DNA of 64,000 nucleotides from Polaribacter gangjinensis (lineage in GTDB: Bacteria; Bacteroidota; Bacteroidia; Flavobacteriales; Flavobacteriaceae): contig NZ_CP150662.1 of assembly GCF_038024125.1 (NCBI RefSeq), positions 761,501 through 825,500 on the forward strand, written 5' to 3'. The translations under genes were made by a program, and so were the position numbers. The notes below the pieces were generated by a model. The model saw only the letters and a list, made by a program, of their open reading frames with translations, was not told the origin of the DNA and ran no database searches. Shown here piece after piece: positions 55,923-64,000 of this stretch; the first letter of the stretch is position 1; each line of letters begins with the position of its first letter.

Positions 55923-56522
55923 TCAAATAGTAATCCTTTTTTCTGTTAAAATATTATGAATATTTTTTACTTGATTTTGGGTATGTAATAGAGTGTCATT
56001 GTTAATGATATAATTAGATTGTAGCATTTTTGCTTCTTCACTCATCTGATTATTAATTCTATTCATGACAGCTTCTTCAGTACAATGATCTCTTTGCATA
56101 ACTCGCTCAACTCGAACTGATAAAGTTGCAAAAACCGTAATTATTACATCGCAAATTAGATTGCTTTTACTTTCAAATAAAATGGCGTTCTCGTAAAAAA
56201 CCAACGATTTATCTTGATTTATTTTTATAAAATCTTGGAAATGTTTTCGAACTTCAGGATGTACTATTGCGTTAAGTTTTGCTAATTTTTCGGGATTTTG
56301 AAATACAATTTTTGCTAAAAAATCTCTTTGTAATTTCCCTTTTTGATACGTTTCATTTCCAAATTCAAAAATTAATTTTTCAGCAATTATTTTAGATGAA
56401 TTCATCAACTTTTTTGCTTCTTCGTCAGCAATATAAATTGCTGTATTTGGGTATTTTGCAAAAAGTTTTGCAACTGTAGATTTTCCACTTCCAATGCCAC
56501 CTGTTAAACCAACAATCATCAT
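55923..56522 (-). CDS. coaE: Dephospho-CoA kinase
   Basis: A 199-residue P-loop kinase that phosphorylates dephospho-CoA in the last step of coenzyme A synthesis. Walker A GGIGSGKST is at residues 8-16. The family segments YIADEEAKKLM (substrate-binding aspartate region), VHPEVRKHF and RVMQRDHCTEEAVMNRINNQM are present. Its ATG directly follows the YbbR stop codon, so the genes are cotranslated. An equally good start is the second methionine at 56519. Confidence 0.95.
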   Translation of the reverse strand: MMIVGLTGGIGSGKSTVAKLFAKYPNTAIYIADEEAKKLMNSSKIIAEKLIFEFGNETYQKGKLQRDFLAKIVFQNPEKLAKLNAIVHPEVRKHFQDFIKINQDKSLVFYENAILFESKSNLICDVIITVFATLSVRVERVMQRDHCTEEAVMNRINNQMSEEAKMLQSNYIINNDTLLHTQNQVKNIHNILTEKRITI

Positions 56523-57467
56523 TTATTTCTGTATTAAAAAATCAATTTTTGTGGGAATTATCTTGATATTATCAACAAAATCAGGTTTTAAAACTATTTT
56601 CGGAATCAAATATCCTAACTCATTTTTGGTAGACATTTCATAATCGCATTCAATTATAAAGGAAGCTTCTGAAACTCTAGAAAATTGTGACAATGCAACC
56701 ACAAAAGTCACCAAAACCGTTTCTGAAAGGGTAGTTATTTTTATATCCGTAGGAACATTTGTTATTTTAAATGGCACCTGTAAACTTCCTTCTGTAAACT
56801 TATCAACTTTTGCAGAGATTAGTGCTTTTGAAGCAGTTAACTTTATACTTTTACTTTGCGAAGGTTTTAAAATTGCTACTTTATTTGAAAAATTGCCTTT
56901 AACATTGGTAAGTTTCAAACTTTCTAAATCAAGAAATTGAATTGATTTTAATTGATTTTCATCCCCAGAAATTAGAACTGAATCTGGGGTTACTTTCACA
57001 TCTCCCAAAAGATTGTATCCTACTTGAAAATTGATATTCAAATTGGGTTTTAAAGGAACTTTTTTAGTGTGTAAAAACCCCATTTTTACGTAAAGTGTAT
57101 CTTTTAAAATATTCTCAATTTCTACACCAGACATCAATTGCTCTTGAATATTTGACAATTGATTTTTTGGTAAAACATACGTTTTATTTTGTGAGGTTTT
57201 AGCAAATTTAGATACATCTAATTTGATTTTTTGATCAAAAAGTTGTGACCAAAAAAGTCGAAATCCAGAACCACTCACATAGCTAGCTATTTTTTGTGGG
57301 GTCGTTTCTAAAAGGATGTTTTTTTGAGGGATATTTATGAAATTTACCTCATACTCAATAACGGTTTTATACTCTTTGGAAAAAGTAATGAGCACCCAAA
57401 TCAAAAAAGAAGCTCCTAAAAATCCTAAAAATGATTTTGATATGGTTTGTGAAGTTTTCAAATGCAA
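56523..57467 (-). CDS. YbbR-like (CdaR) domain membrane-anchored protein
   Basis: A 314-residue protein with one N-terminal transmembrane helix (about residues 12-30) and an extracytoplasmic region of YbbR repeats (around LPKNQLSNIQEQL and LQVPFKITNVPTD). In Firmicutes CdaR regulates the cyclic di-AMP synthase CdaA; whether that holds here is unknown. It begins with TTG, either 57467 or two codons later at 57461. A near-consensus -7 element TATATTCG lies at 57485-57492, after the yajC terminator, so ybbR-coaE is a separate unit. Confidence 0.82.
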   Translation of the reverse strand: MHLKTSQTISKSFLGFLGASFLIWVLITFSKEYKTVIEYEVNFINIPQKNILLETTPQKIASYVSGSGFRLFWSQLFDQKIKLDVSKFAKTSQNKTYVLPKNQLSNIQEQLMSGVEIENILKDTLYVKMGFLHTKKVPLKPNLNINFQVGYNLLGDVKVTPDSVLISGDENQLKSIQFLDLESLKLTNVKGNFSNKVAILKPSQSKSIKLTASKALISAKVDKFTEGSLQVPFKITNVPTDIKITTLSETVLVTFVVALSQFSRVSEASFIIECDYEMSTKNELGYLIPKIVLKPDFVDNIKIIPTKIDFLIQK

Positions 57468-57503
57468 ATTACGATTAGTACCTTCGAATATACTTATTTT
57501 TGC

Positions 57504-57547
57504 ATAAAAAAAGTGAACATTTTCAGAAAAAAGAAAAAGTTCACTTT
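57504..57547 (-). terminator. Rho-independent terminator after yajC
   Basis: A perfect 9-bp stem GTTCACTTT/AAAGTGAAC around a 20-base loop; on the minus strand a T7 run follows. Confidence 0.82.
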
Positions 57548-57568
57548 AATATTTTGTTTTATAAAAAA

Positions 57569-57883
57569 CTAACTTGCGTCTGAGTTGTTGTATTTTTTGC
57601 TCAATTCCATTGAAATTGCAGATCGCTCAAACTTGATTTTTCCTGCAGCTGTTTCAATAGTTACTGTATTGTCAGATTCGTGAATATCAGCAATTTTTCC
57701 GTGAATTCCACTAGAAGTTACTACCCTTGCACCTCTTTTAATACCCGCTTGAAAAACTTTTTCTTTCTTTTGACGATTCATCTGCGGACGTATCATAAAG
57801 AAATACAATACTAAAATCATTGCTAAGAAAGGTAGCATACTTGCTAAACCTCCTCCTGCTTGTAAAAAAATAATTGAAAACAT
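57569..57883 (-). CDS. yajC: Preprotein translocase subunit YajC
   Basis: A 104-residue Sec accessory protein that joins SecDF. It has one transmembrane helix (about residues 12-32, SMLPFLAMILVLYFFMIRPQ) followed by the family RPQMNRQKKEKVFQAGIKRGARVVTSSGIHGKI segment. The start ATG is 2 bp after the DUF1573 stop, so they are cotranscribed. A hairpin terminator follows. secA is also in this window but 40 kb away. Confidence 0.95.
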   Translation of the reverse strand: MFSIIFLQAGGGLASMLPFLAMILVLYFFMIRPQMNRQKKEKVFQAGIKRGARVVTSSGIHGKIADIHESDNTVTIETAAGKIKFERSAISMELSKKYNNSDAS

Positions 57884-57885
57884 GC

Positions 57886-58347
57886 TTAGTTTGTTTTTGG
57901 AATTACAGAACCTTTCAAAGTTAAAATTTCTCTTCCTGATTCAGTATTGGTTGTTAAGGTAATGGTTTTATTTTGTCTGTTTGGTTTACCAGAAGTGTTG
58001 AATGAAACTTCAATGTCTGCTGAATCTCCTGGTTTTATTGGTTCTTTTGGCCAAGTTGGCACTGTACATCCACAAGATGCTTGAGCATTAGTAATGATTA
58101 AATCTGTTTTACCAGCATTGGTTACTTTAAAAGTTGTCTCTACAATTTCGCCTTCATTTACCGTACCAAAATCATACTCAACTTTATCAAAAGCAATTGT
58201 TGCTGCTCCTTTTTGAATTTCGTTGTCTCTTGATTTTGCTTCTTCTAAATTTTCTTCATTTATTTTTGCTTTTGCGTCGCTAGTTGTGCAAGAAACTGTT
58301 ACAAATAATGCACTAAAAAAGATTGCTAAAATGGCTGTTTTTCTCAT
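57886..58347 (-). CDS. DUF1573 domain lipoprotein
   Basis: A 153-residue lipoprotein with lipobox TVSC (about Cys20) and a DUF1573 Ig-like beta-sandwich: AFDKVEYDFGTVNEGEIVETTFKVTNAGKTDLIITNAQASCGCTVP is its opening half, with the conserved CGCTVP. The function of the family is not known. Sited between nusB and yajC, the common order in Flavobacteriaceae. It is likely exported to the periplasm or outer membrane. Confidence 0.92.
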   Translation of the reverse strand: MRKTAILAIFFSALFVTVSCTTSDAKAKINEENLEEAKSRDNEIQKGAATIAFDKVEYDFGTVNEGEIVETTFKVTNAGKTDLIITNAQASCGCTVPTWPKEPIKPGDSADIEVSFNTSGKPNRQNKTITLTTNTESGREILTLKGSVIPKTN

Positions 58348-58396
58348 GATTTTAAAATTTTTGTAAAAGTAACAAATATTTTTTTCAAATAAGTAT

Positions 58397-59335
58397 TTAT
58401 AATAATCCTCTTCCTATTTTAACTATTTTTTTGTTCTTTTCGAACTCTTTCGAAATTTTATCTAACACACCATTGATAAAATAACTACTTTTTTCAGTTG
58501 AATAATCTTTTGAAATTTCAATATATTCATTGATGGTAACTTTTACAGGAATTGACGGAAAATTTAAAAATTCAGTGATTGCCATTTTAATTAAAATCAT
58601 GTCAATATCTGCGATTCTATCAGTTTCCCAATTGGGAGTCCTTTCTGAAATTTCTTTTTCATACTCACTCAATTTTAAAATTGTTTTTGTAAACAATTTC
58701 GAAACATACTCTTCATCATCTTTGTCTTTGTAAAGACTACCTAATAAAAAATTATCATTATTTTTAGATTTGCTCAATGACTTTAAAACCCAAGTATTTA
58801 CAAACGGAATATCATCTACCCAAGTTATCATTTTATCTTCAAAATACTCAGCTAATTTTTCATTAGGAGCAATGATTTCTCTAAAAAAATCAATTACAAA
58901 AGCACGATCTACATTGAAAGAATCTTCAACAGTATCTAAATAATTTTTATAAATCTTGCTGTTTAGCAATTCCTCGTAAATTATTTTTACATATTCATCG
59001 TCAACCTCCCAATTTTTTAATTTATTGATTTCACAATAACTAATCAAACTAACACTTTCTTTTATTGTGTTGATTAATTTGTTGTTTAAAAATTTGGTAT
59101 TGGGTTTTAAATCTTCTTTTGTAGCAAGAATTTTCTTTTTAGAAAGCGCAATTTTTTTTGCTGCAAGTTTCTGTACTTCAATAATTAGTAAAAGATTAAG
59201 AACGTACAAATCAAACATTTTAAGAATGCTAAGCTTTAAAAATTTTTCCTCTTTCACGAGATCATCGCTTTGAGATTGTTGCATAGCATAAATAGATTGC
59301 ATTACTTTAACTCGAATATGTCTTCTGTTTATCAT
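58397..59335 (-). CDS. nusB: Transcription antitermination factor NusB (long form)
   Basis: A 312-residue protein. The N-terminus (INRRHIRVKVMQSIYAM) and C-terminal core (IDMILIKMAITEFLNFPSIPVKVTINEYIEISKDYSTEKSSYFINGVLDKI) match NusB, which helps antitermination of rRNA operons. Ordinary NusB is about 140 residues, so about 150-170 extra residues sit in the middle, which is usual for Bacteroidetes. It is the first gene of the nusB-DUF1573-yajC operon, with a TATTTTTG -7 element at 59372-59379. Confidence 0.92.
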   Translation of the reverse strand: MINRRHIRVKVMQSIYAMQQSQSDDLVKEEKFLKLSILKMFDLYVLNLLLIIEVQKLAAKKIALSKKKILATKEDLKPNTKFLNNKLINTIKESVSLISYCEINKLKNWEVDDEYVKIIYEELLNSKIYKNYLDTVEDSFNVDRAFVIDFFREIIAPNEKLAEYFEDKMITWVDDIPFVNTWVLKSLSKSKNNDNFLLGSLYKDKDDEEYVSKLFTKTILKLSEYEKEISERTPNWETDRIADIDMILIKMAITEFLNFPSIPVKVTINEYIEISKDYSTEKSSYFINGVLDKISKEFEKNKKIVKIGRGLL

Positions 59336-59371
59336 CTAAAAGAACTTAAATAAGATGCGTTTTTCGCGATG

Positions 59372-59379
59372 CAAAAATA
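59372..59379 (-). promoter_or_regulatory. -7 promoter element TATTTTTG for nusB
   Basis: Exact TANNTTTG match on the minus strand, 36 bp before the nusB ATG. Confidence 0.5.
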
Positions 59380-59481
59380 GCACTATTTTCTTTTTTTGAA
59401 GGAAATCTTTTAATTCTTTTTTAAGAATTCAATTTACACTGAAATTGGTATCTTCGTGCTCTATTTTATCAAAAAACACTT

Positions 59482-61236
59482 TTGAAAGCACTACAACATT
59501 TAAACAAATATTTAGCGAAATATAAATGGCGAATTTTAATTGGATTGTTAATTACAGTTCTCTCCAAAATTTTAGCGCTTAAAATCCCTCAAATTATCAG
59601 ACAATCATTGAATGTTGTTGAAGAATATCAACAAGGAAAAATAACTGATTTAGTTCTTGTAAAAAAAGAATTATTGTGGAATATTTTTATCATTATCGGA
59701 GTTGCTTTATTAAGTGGATTTTTCACCTATTTAATGAGACAAACTATCATTGTTACATCAAGATTGATAGAATTTGATTTAAAAAACGAAATTTATCAAC
59801 AATATCAACGACTTTCCCTGAATTTTTATAAGAAAAATAGAACTGGTGATTTGATGAATAGAATCAGTGAAGACGTTTCAAAAGTGCGCATGTACGTAGG
59901 TCCTGCTATCATGTACACCATGAATATGTTGGTTCTTTTTATTGTTGGTTTTGCACAAATGCTAAAAGTAGATGTAAAATTAACGTTATACACTTTGATT
60001 CCTTTTCCTTTTTTAGCAATTTCTATTTATTTTTTAAGTACCATTATCAATAAACGGAGTACAATAGTTCAGCAATATCTTTCAAAATTAACCACGTTTA
60101 CACAAGAATATTTCTCAGGAATAAATGTTGTAAAATCATACGGAATTGAAAAATCTATTATCAAAGATTTTGATGCAATTGCTGATGAAAGCAAAGAAAA
60201 AAACATTGATTTACAATTTGCAAATGCGCTATTTTTTCCTTTAATGGTGCTGTTAATTGGCATTAGTAATATCATTGTAATTTATGTAGGAGGAAATTTA
60301 TATGTCGAAAATAAAATTCAAATTGGGGTTGTTGTTGAGTTTTTATTGTACGTAAATATTTTAACTTGGCCTGTAGCAGTTGTTGGTTGGGTTACATCTA
60401 TGGTGCAAGAAGCAGAAGCCTCTCAAGCAAGAATTAATGAGTTTTTAGAGGAAGTTCCTGAAATTGAAAACTACAGCAATGAATCCTTAGAAATTGAAGG
60501 AAAAGTTACTTTTAAAGACGTTACTTTTACGTATGAAGACACCAATATTACAGCTTTAAAAAACATCAATTTCACAGTAAATTCAGGTGAAACTTTAGCG
60601 ATTTTAGGAAATACAGGTTCAGGAAAATCGACGATTATTGAATTAATTTCACGATTGTATGATGTTACTGAAGGATTGATTTTATTAGATGACAAACCTA
60701 TTAAAGAACTGAATTTGAATGAGGTAAGAAATCAAATTGGTTTTGTACCTCAAGATCCATTTTTGTTTTCAGATACTATTGAAAACAATATCAAATTTGG
60801 CAAACAAGATGCCACTGAAGAAGAAATTATGGAAGCTGCAAAAAATGCAGTAGTTCATGAAAATATCATCGATTTTGCAAACGGATATAAAACTATTTTG
60901 GGCGAACGTGGTGTAACGTTATCTGGAGGACAAAAACAACGAGTTTCCATTGCAAGAGCCATTATTAAAAATCCAAAAATTTTGATTTTTGACGATTGTT
61001 TATCGGCAGTTGATACAGAAACTGAAGAGCGAATTTTAGCGAATTTGGAAAAAATATCAAAAAGTAAAACCACATTTATAATCAGTCATAGAGTGTCATC
61101 AGCAAAAAATGCTGATAAAATTATTGTTTTAGAAGAAGGTAAAATTATACAACAAGGAACTCACAATCAATTGATAACCGAAAATGGCTATTATAAAAAC
61201 TTGTACGAACAACAACTTTTAGAAAAAGAAATATAA
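59482..61236 (+). CDS. ABC exporter, fused permease and ATPase
   Basis: A 584-residue half-transporter of the MsbA/MdlB type. Six transmembrane helices span about residues 15-320, and the ATPase follows with Walker A GNTGSGKST (376-384), signature LSGGQ (480-484) and FDDCLSAVD (D-loop and Walker B). It works as a dimer to export lipids, peptides or drugs; the substrate is unknown. The start is TTG 59482 (MKALQHLNKYLAKYKW); no ATG fits. It is divergent from nusB. A near-consensus -7 element TATCTTCG lies at 59449-59456. Confidence 0.94.
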   Translation: MKALQHLNKYLAKYKWRILIGLLITVLSKILALKIPQIIRQSLNVVEEYQQGKITDLVLVKKELLWNIFIIIGVALLSGFFTYLMRQTIIVTSRLIEFDLKNEIYQQYQRLSLNFYKKNRTGDLMNRISEDVSKVRMYVGPAIMYTMNMLVLFIVGFAQMLKVDVKLTLYTLIPFPFLAISIYFLSTIINKRSTIVQQYLSKLTTFTQEYFSGINVVKSYGIEKSIIKDFDAIADESKEKNIDLQFANALFFPLMVLLIGISNIIVIYVGGNLYVENKIQIGVVVEFLLYVNILTWPVAVVGWVTSMVQEAEASQARINEFLEEVPEIENYSNESLEIEGKVTFKDVTFTYEDTNITALKNINFTVNSGETLAILGNTGSGKSTIIELISRLYDVTEGLILLDDKPIKELNLNEVRNQIGFVPQDPFLFSDTIENNIKFGKQDATEEEIMEAAKNAVVHENIIDFANGYKTILGERGVTLSGGQKQRVSIARAIIKNPKILIFDDCLSAVDTETEERILANLEKISKSKTTFIISHRVSSAKNADKIIVLEEGKIIQQGTHNQLITENGYYKNLYEQQLLEKEI

Positions 61237-61266
61237 ACTTTATGAGTATCAAGTAAAATATTTTAT

Positions 61267-61274
61267 TAGATTTG
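61267..61274 (+). promoter_or_regulatory. -7 promoter element TAGATTTG for the DUF3276 gene
   Basis: Exact TANNTTTG match. The GTG that overlaps its last base opens the frame at 61274 but is not judged to be the start. Confidence 0.5.
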
Positions 61275-61315
61275 TGCAAGTCAAAAACGAAATTATAACA
61301 CTATTTAAAAGAATT

Positions 61316-61687
61316 ATGGCAGAGAGAGTTGAACAGGAAGAAATTTTTTCACAGGTTTTAAGAGCAGGAAGAAGAACATATTTTTTTGATGTAAGATCTA
61401 CAAAAGCAGATGATTATTACTTAACAATCACTGAAAGTAAAAAATTTACACACGATGATGGTTCTTTTCATTATCAAAAGCACAAAATTTATCTTTACAA
61501 AGAAGATTTCAATGATTTTCAAGAAATGCTAACAAAAGCAACAGATTATATTTTGAATGAAAAAGGTGATGAAGTAATTAGTGAGCGTCATCAAAAAGAC
61601 TTTAAAAAGGAAGATGAAGAAGAAAATGAAAACGAAGAAATAAAATCTTCAAGTAGTTTTACTGATATTTCATTTGACGATATTTAA
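61316..61687 (+). CDS. DUF3276 (PUR-alpha-like) DNA/RNA-binding protein
   Basis: A 123-residue protein with the DUF3276 pattern EEIFSQVLRAGRRTYFFDVRSTKADDYYLTITESKK. The fold is the PUR repeat of eukaryotic Pur-alpha, which binds single-stranded purine-rich nucleic acid. An acidic, low-complexity tail (KKEDEEENENEEIKSSSSFTD) follows the domain. The family is strongly characteristic of Bacteroidetes. ATG 61316 is chosen over GTG 61274 because it gives the expected MAERVEQEE N-terminus and leaves a leader after the promoter. Confidence 0.92.
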   Translation: MAERVEQEEIFSQVLRAGRRTYFFDVRSTKADDYYLTITESKKFTHDDGSFHYQKHKIYLYKEDFNDFQEMLTKATDYILNEKGDEVISERHQKDFKKEDEEENENEEIKSSSSFTDISFDDI

Positions 61688-61766
61688 AGAAAAACATCAA
61701 TTTTGCCCATAAATCAAATGGCAAAATTTTCTAAAAATTTTTAATTCAAGTTTTATTTACACTAAG

Positions 61767-61797
61767 AAACCGTAGGCATTTTGTTTGCGGTTTTTTT
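61767..61797. terminator. Rho-independent terminator between convergent genes
   Basis: The stem AAACCGTA/TGCGGTTT (one G-U pair) with an 11-base loop is followed by T7. It overlaps the menF stop codon by two bases. Confidence 0.8.
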
Positions 61798-62866
61798 ATA
61801 AAACCAATTTCATAGTTTTACTCTTAGAAACGGTTTCTTGCCACTCTTTTTCAGGATTACTATCTTTCGTAATACCACCACCAATGAATAGATTAGCAAA
61901 ATTATTTTCGATTTTCATACAGCGTAAATTCACAAAAAGTTGTGTTTTATTCGATTTTGATTCTTTAGAAATTACATTCATTTCTCCCAAAAAACCTGTA
62001 TAAAATTCTCTATTGTAATTTTCGTTTTCAAGAATGAAATTTTTAGCAATATTTCTTGGCAATCCACAAACAGCTGGGGTTGGATGCAAACTTTCAATCA
62101 ATTCTTTTAAAGTTGATTTTGAAGGATGTAAGGTTCCAGAAATTGCCGTTTTTAAATGAAATAAATTACCAGCTTTTACAGTTTCAGGATTGCTAATTTG
62201 TAAATGTTCAACTTTATTTTTAAGCTGACTTTCAATAAAATCAGTAACTAACGATTGCTCTTCCAACTCTTTTTGTTGCCAAATTACAGCTGCTAAATTG
62301 TCTGCAACTTGTGTACCAGCCAAAGACATGGTTTCAAAATGAAGATTTTCAACAGTTAAAAGCGTCTCTGGAGTTGCACCTAACCACAAACCTACTTTTG
62401 GATGAAACCAAACATACACAAAAGCATTTTGATAATTTTGAAGTAATTTTTTATAGGTTAAAACTACATCAAAATTTTCTAAAGGAATTGATTCTTTTCT
62501 AGAAATAACTACTTTTTTAAAGCTTTCTTTCTTGATTTCATTAATGGCATTTTCAACAATTTTTTGATGATTTTCTTTTTGTATTTCAGTTTCAGCAAAA
62601 TTGTTGTTTTCAATTGGTACGTCAATAAAATTGATGTTTTCTGAAAAAAAATCAAATTCGTCGAACGGAAAAAAAATAGGTTTTTCAACAGCATCAAAAG
62701 GCGCAAAAACAAATCCACTTTCAGAAAAATCCTCTAAAAGAAACAAAGAATCATTTTTAGAAAATAACGCCAAAATCTCTTTTGTATTCGGTTTTCTGTA
62801 AACAACAAAAGGTTGATTTTCTTGGTAAGAAGTTGCTATTTTTGAGAATATTTTCAATTCAAACAA
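61796..62866 (-). CDS. menF: Isochorismate synthase (chorismate-binding enzyme)
   Basis: A 356-residue member of the chorismate-utilising family, which makes isochorismate for menaquinone synthesis. The catalytic C-terminal domain has VWLGATPETLLTVENLHFETMSLAGT, HLKTAISGTL, HPTPAVCGLP and YTGFLGEMN, followed by the IGGGITKDSNPEKEW metal and substrate motif. The N-terminal half is divergent. The start is TTG 62866, overlapping the end of the hydrolase gene by 13 bp. MenF-type (isochorismate) rather than anthranilate synthase is chosen from the AGTQ context and the thioesterase neighbour. Confidence 0.9.
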   Translation of the reverse strand: MFELKIFSKIATSYQENQPFVVYRKPNTKEILALFSKNDSLFLLEDFSESGFVFAPFDAVEKPIFFPFDEFDFFSENINFIDVPIENNNFAETEIQKENHQKIVENAINEIKKESFKKVVISRKESIPLENFDVVLTYKKLLQNYQNAFVYVWFHPKVGLWLGATPETLLTVENLHFETMSLAGTQVADNLAAVIWQQKELEEQSLVTDFIESQLKNKVEHLQISNPETVKAGNLFHLKTAISGTLHPSKSTLKELIESLHPTPAVCGLPRNIAKNFILENENYNREFYTGFLGEMNVISKESKSNKTQLFVNLRCMKIENNFANLFIGGGITKDSNPEKEWQETVSKSKTMKLVL

Positions 62867-63714
62867 AGGATCAATTGTTCTCTAATAAAATCAAATCTAT
62901 TCCAAATAATTCCATGATCACCTCTTCTAATTTGAATCAACTCAAATTGTTCTTTTGGAAATTGAGTTGCCAATTTTTCAGAATTTGCATACGGAACTAA
63001 ATGATCATTCTCACCATGGATGGCTAAAATTTCATTAGAATTCTGATTCCATTTTTTTTCAAATATTTTCAAATCACTTTTGTGTGAAAGCTTTTCTTTT
63101 GCAGCTTGTTTCCAAATTGGAGGAACCAACCAACGAGTAACTTTCCAATTATAAAGATTTAATAACCAAGGCATTACTTCTCTATTACTAAAAACTGCAG
63201 GTGCTAACAAAACTGCTTTTTTGTAACGTGTTGTATCTGCTAAAACGATGGGTCCTCCATACGAATATCCAACAACTACTGTTTTGTTTTTAGGTAAATC
63301 TTTGGTGATGCTTTGCAACATATCTCTTTCAAAAGCGATAGATTCTTGCACATCATTTGCATCTTCGTAATTGTAACCAACTCTGTCATAGCTTATAAAA
63401 TTCGCTTTAGAGTAAATCATAGGATCTTTCATATAGCTTATAAAATCAATGCACGATCCTACAGTACCATGCACAAAAACAATAGTTGGTAAAACAGTAT
63501 CGTTTACAATTGATAATTTTCTGTATTTCAGATTTTTAAAATTGTGATATGAAATTTTTGGAGTTAATGCTACATCTTCAAATTCACTTAAAATAGCTTT
63601 GTCAGATTTTGGTGATGTGTAGAAATAAAAAAGTGCATAAATTATGGTAAACAAAATGAATACAATAATTGAGAAAACTTTTAAAAATCTTTTTAAAAAA
63701 CCGGTAATAAACAT
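62854..63714 (-). CDS. Membrane-anchored alpha/beta hydrolase
   Basis: A 286-residue alpha/beta-hydrolase-fold enzyme with an N-terminal membrane helix (about residues 12-33, FSIIVFILFTIIYALFYFY). It has VFVHGTVGSCIDF (oxyanion-hole region), nucleophile serine in GYSYGG, an acid in HGENDHLVPY and the catalytic histidine in RRGDHGIIW. The substrate is unknown. It lies 3 bp after the thioesterase stop and overlaps menF, so it is in the same operon, but it need not be a menaquinone enzyme, as it does not resemble MenH. Confidence 0.88.
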   Translation of the reverse strand: MFITGFLKRFLKVFSIIVFILFTIIYALFYFYTSPKSDKAILSEFEDVALTPKISYHNFKNLKYRKLSIVNDTVLPTIVFVHGTVGSCIDFISYMKDPMIYSKANFISYDRVGYNYEDANDVQESIAFERDMLQSITKDLPKNKTVVVGYSYGGPIVLADTTRYKKAVLLAPAVFSNREVMPWLLNLYNWKVTRWLVPPIWKQAAKEKLSHKSDLKIFEKKWNQNSNEILAIHGENDHLVPYANSEKLATQFPKEQFELIQIRRGDHGIIWNRFDFIREQLILCLN

Positions 63715-63717
63715 CCT

Positions 63718-64000
63718 TTACTTTTTATCCAATACAATATTAGTGAGTTTACAAATAGAAATGAGTTGTTGTTCATCATCAAATACCTTAATTTCCCACA
63801 AATGAATTGTTTTACCTTTGTGGATTTGCTTGGCAACACCATAAACAAAACCCTCTTTAACACTTTTTAAATGATTGATGCTCAGTTCAATTCCTTTGAT
63901 AATTTTCGTTTCATTATCAATAAAAATTGCTGATGCACAACTTCCAACTGTTTCAGCTAAAGCAGCAGTTGCACCTCCATGTAAAATTCCATAAGGCTGA
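63718..64000 (-). CDS. PaaI-family hotdog thioesterase, C-terminal part (5' truncated by window edge)
   Basis: The visible 94 codons, starting beyond the right edge, read QPYGILHGGATAALAE and continue to a TAA at 63718. The HGG segment is the hotdog thioesterase signature (with the catalytic acid in ALAE), followed by GIELSINHLKSVKEGF and a central strand pattern. It corresponds to PaaI/YdiI-like acyl-CoA thioesterases. Next to menF it could be the 1,4-dihydroxy-2-naphthoyl-CoA thioesterase of menaquinone synthesis. The start codon is outside the window. Function is inferred from position. Confidence 0.82.
   Translation of the reverse strand, partial: QPYGILHGGATAALAETVGSCASAIFIDNETKIIKGIELSINHLKSVKEGFVYGVAKQIHKGKTIHLWEIKVFDDEQQLISICKLTNIVLDKK

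Overview
The window is AT-rich, densely coded DNA from a member of the Bacteroidota, most likely a (marine) Flavobacteriaceae such as a Polaribacter- or Tenacibaculum-like organism. The evidence is SusC/SusD proteins with an ECF sigma/FecR pair, several C-terminal type IX secretion (T9SS) sorting tails with YPNP motifs, a DUF3276 (PUR-alpha-like) gene, a SecA without a C-terminal zinc finger, a long NusB, and many copies of the Bacteroidetes -7 promoter element TANNTTTG. The genus is inferred, not proven. I see no rRNA, tRNA, CRISPR array, insertion sequence or prophage.

Layout. 1-1299: 3' part of a class A penicillin-binding protein. 1480-3468: four overlapping genes for small membrane proteins and an M48 peptidase. 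3487-6867 (minus): cytoplasmic seven-PAS histidine kinase. 7289-9754: TonB-dependent outer-membrane receptor. 9896-14451: small metabolic and hypothetical genes (fumarase, guanine-deaminase-like enzyme, DinB protein, a shrunken methyltransferase relative, cobalamin adenosyltransferase, DUF2795). 14589-17924: secA. 18141-19322: di-haem cytochrome c peroxidase.

19425-34666 is the most interesting part. An ECF sigma gene diverges from a fecR-susC-susD unit that runs on into two glycerophosphodiester phosphodiesterases, two PQQ-type beta-propeller proteins, a GlpT/UhpT-type organophosphate antiporter and an OprO/OprP-like porin. It is built like a polysaccharide utilisation locus but has no glycosidase. 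The parts fit surface capture and cleavage of glycerophosphodiesters followed by uptake of glycerol-3-phosphate or phosphate. After an rRNA methyltransferase gene come two secreted endonuclease I proteins (36063-39313), which could extend this into a phosphorus-scavenging island. Next is a secreted GH57-like starch-active protein (39433-42234) preceded by a perfect 20-bp palindrome.

42348-64000 is mostly housekeeping: purL (with a short repeat-derived in-frame insertion), two tandem acyl-CoA synthetases, holA, an orphan restriction-type nuclease domain, a glycosyltransferase, a Sua5/YrdC protein, a two-component system, the nusB-DUF1573-yajC and ybbR-coaE cluster, an ABC exporter, a DUF3276 gene, and a menaquinone-linked operon (thioesterase, alpha/beta hydrolase, menF) that runs off the right edge.

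Start codons were chosen by reading upstream signals. Several genes appear to start at TTG, and in several other cases the first TTG or GTG of the open frame lies inside a TANNTTTG promoter, so a downstream start was preferred.
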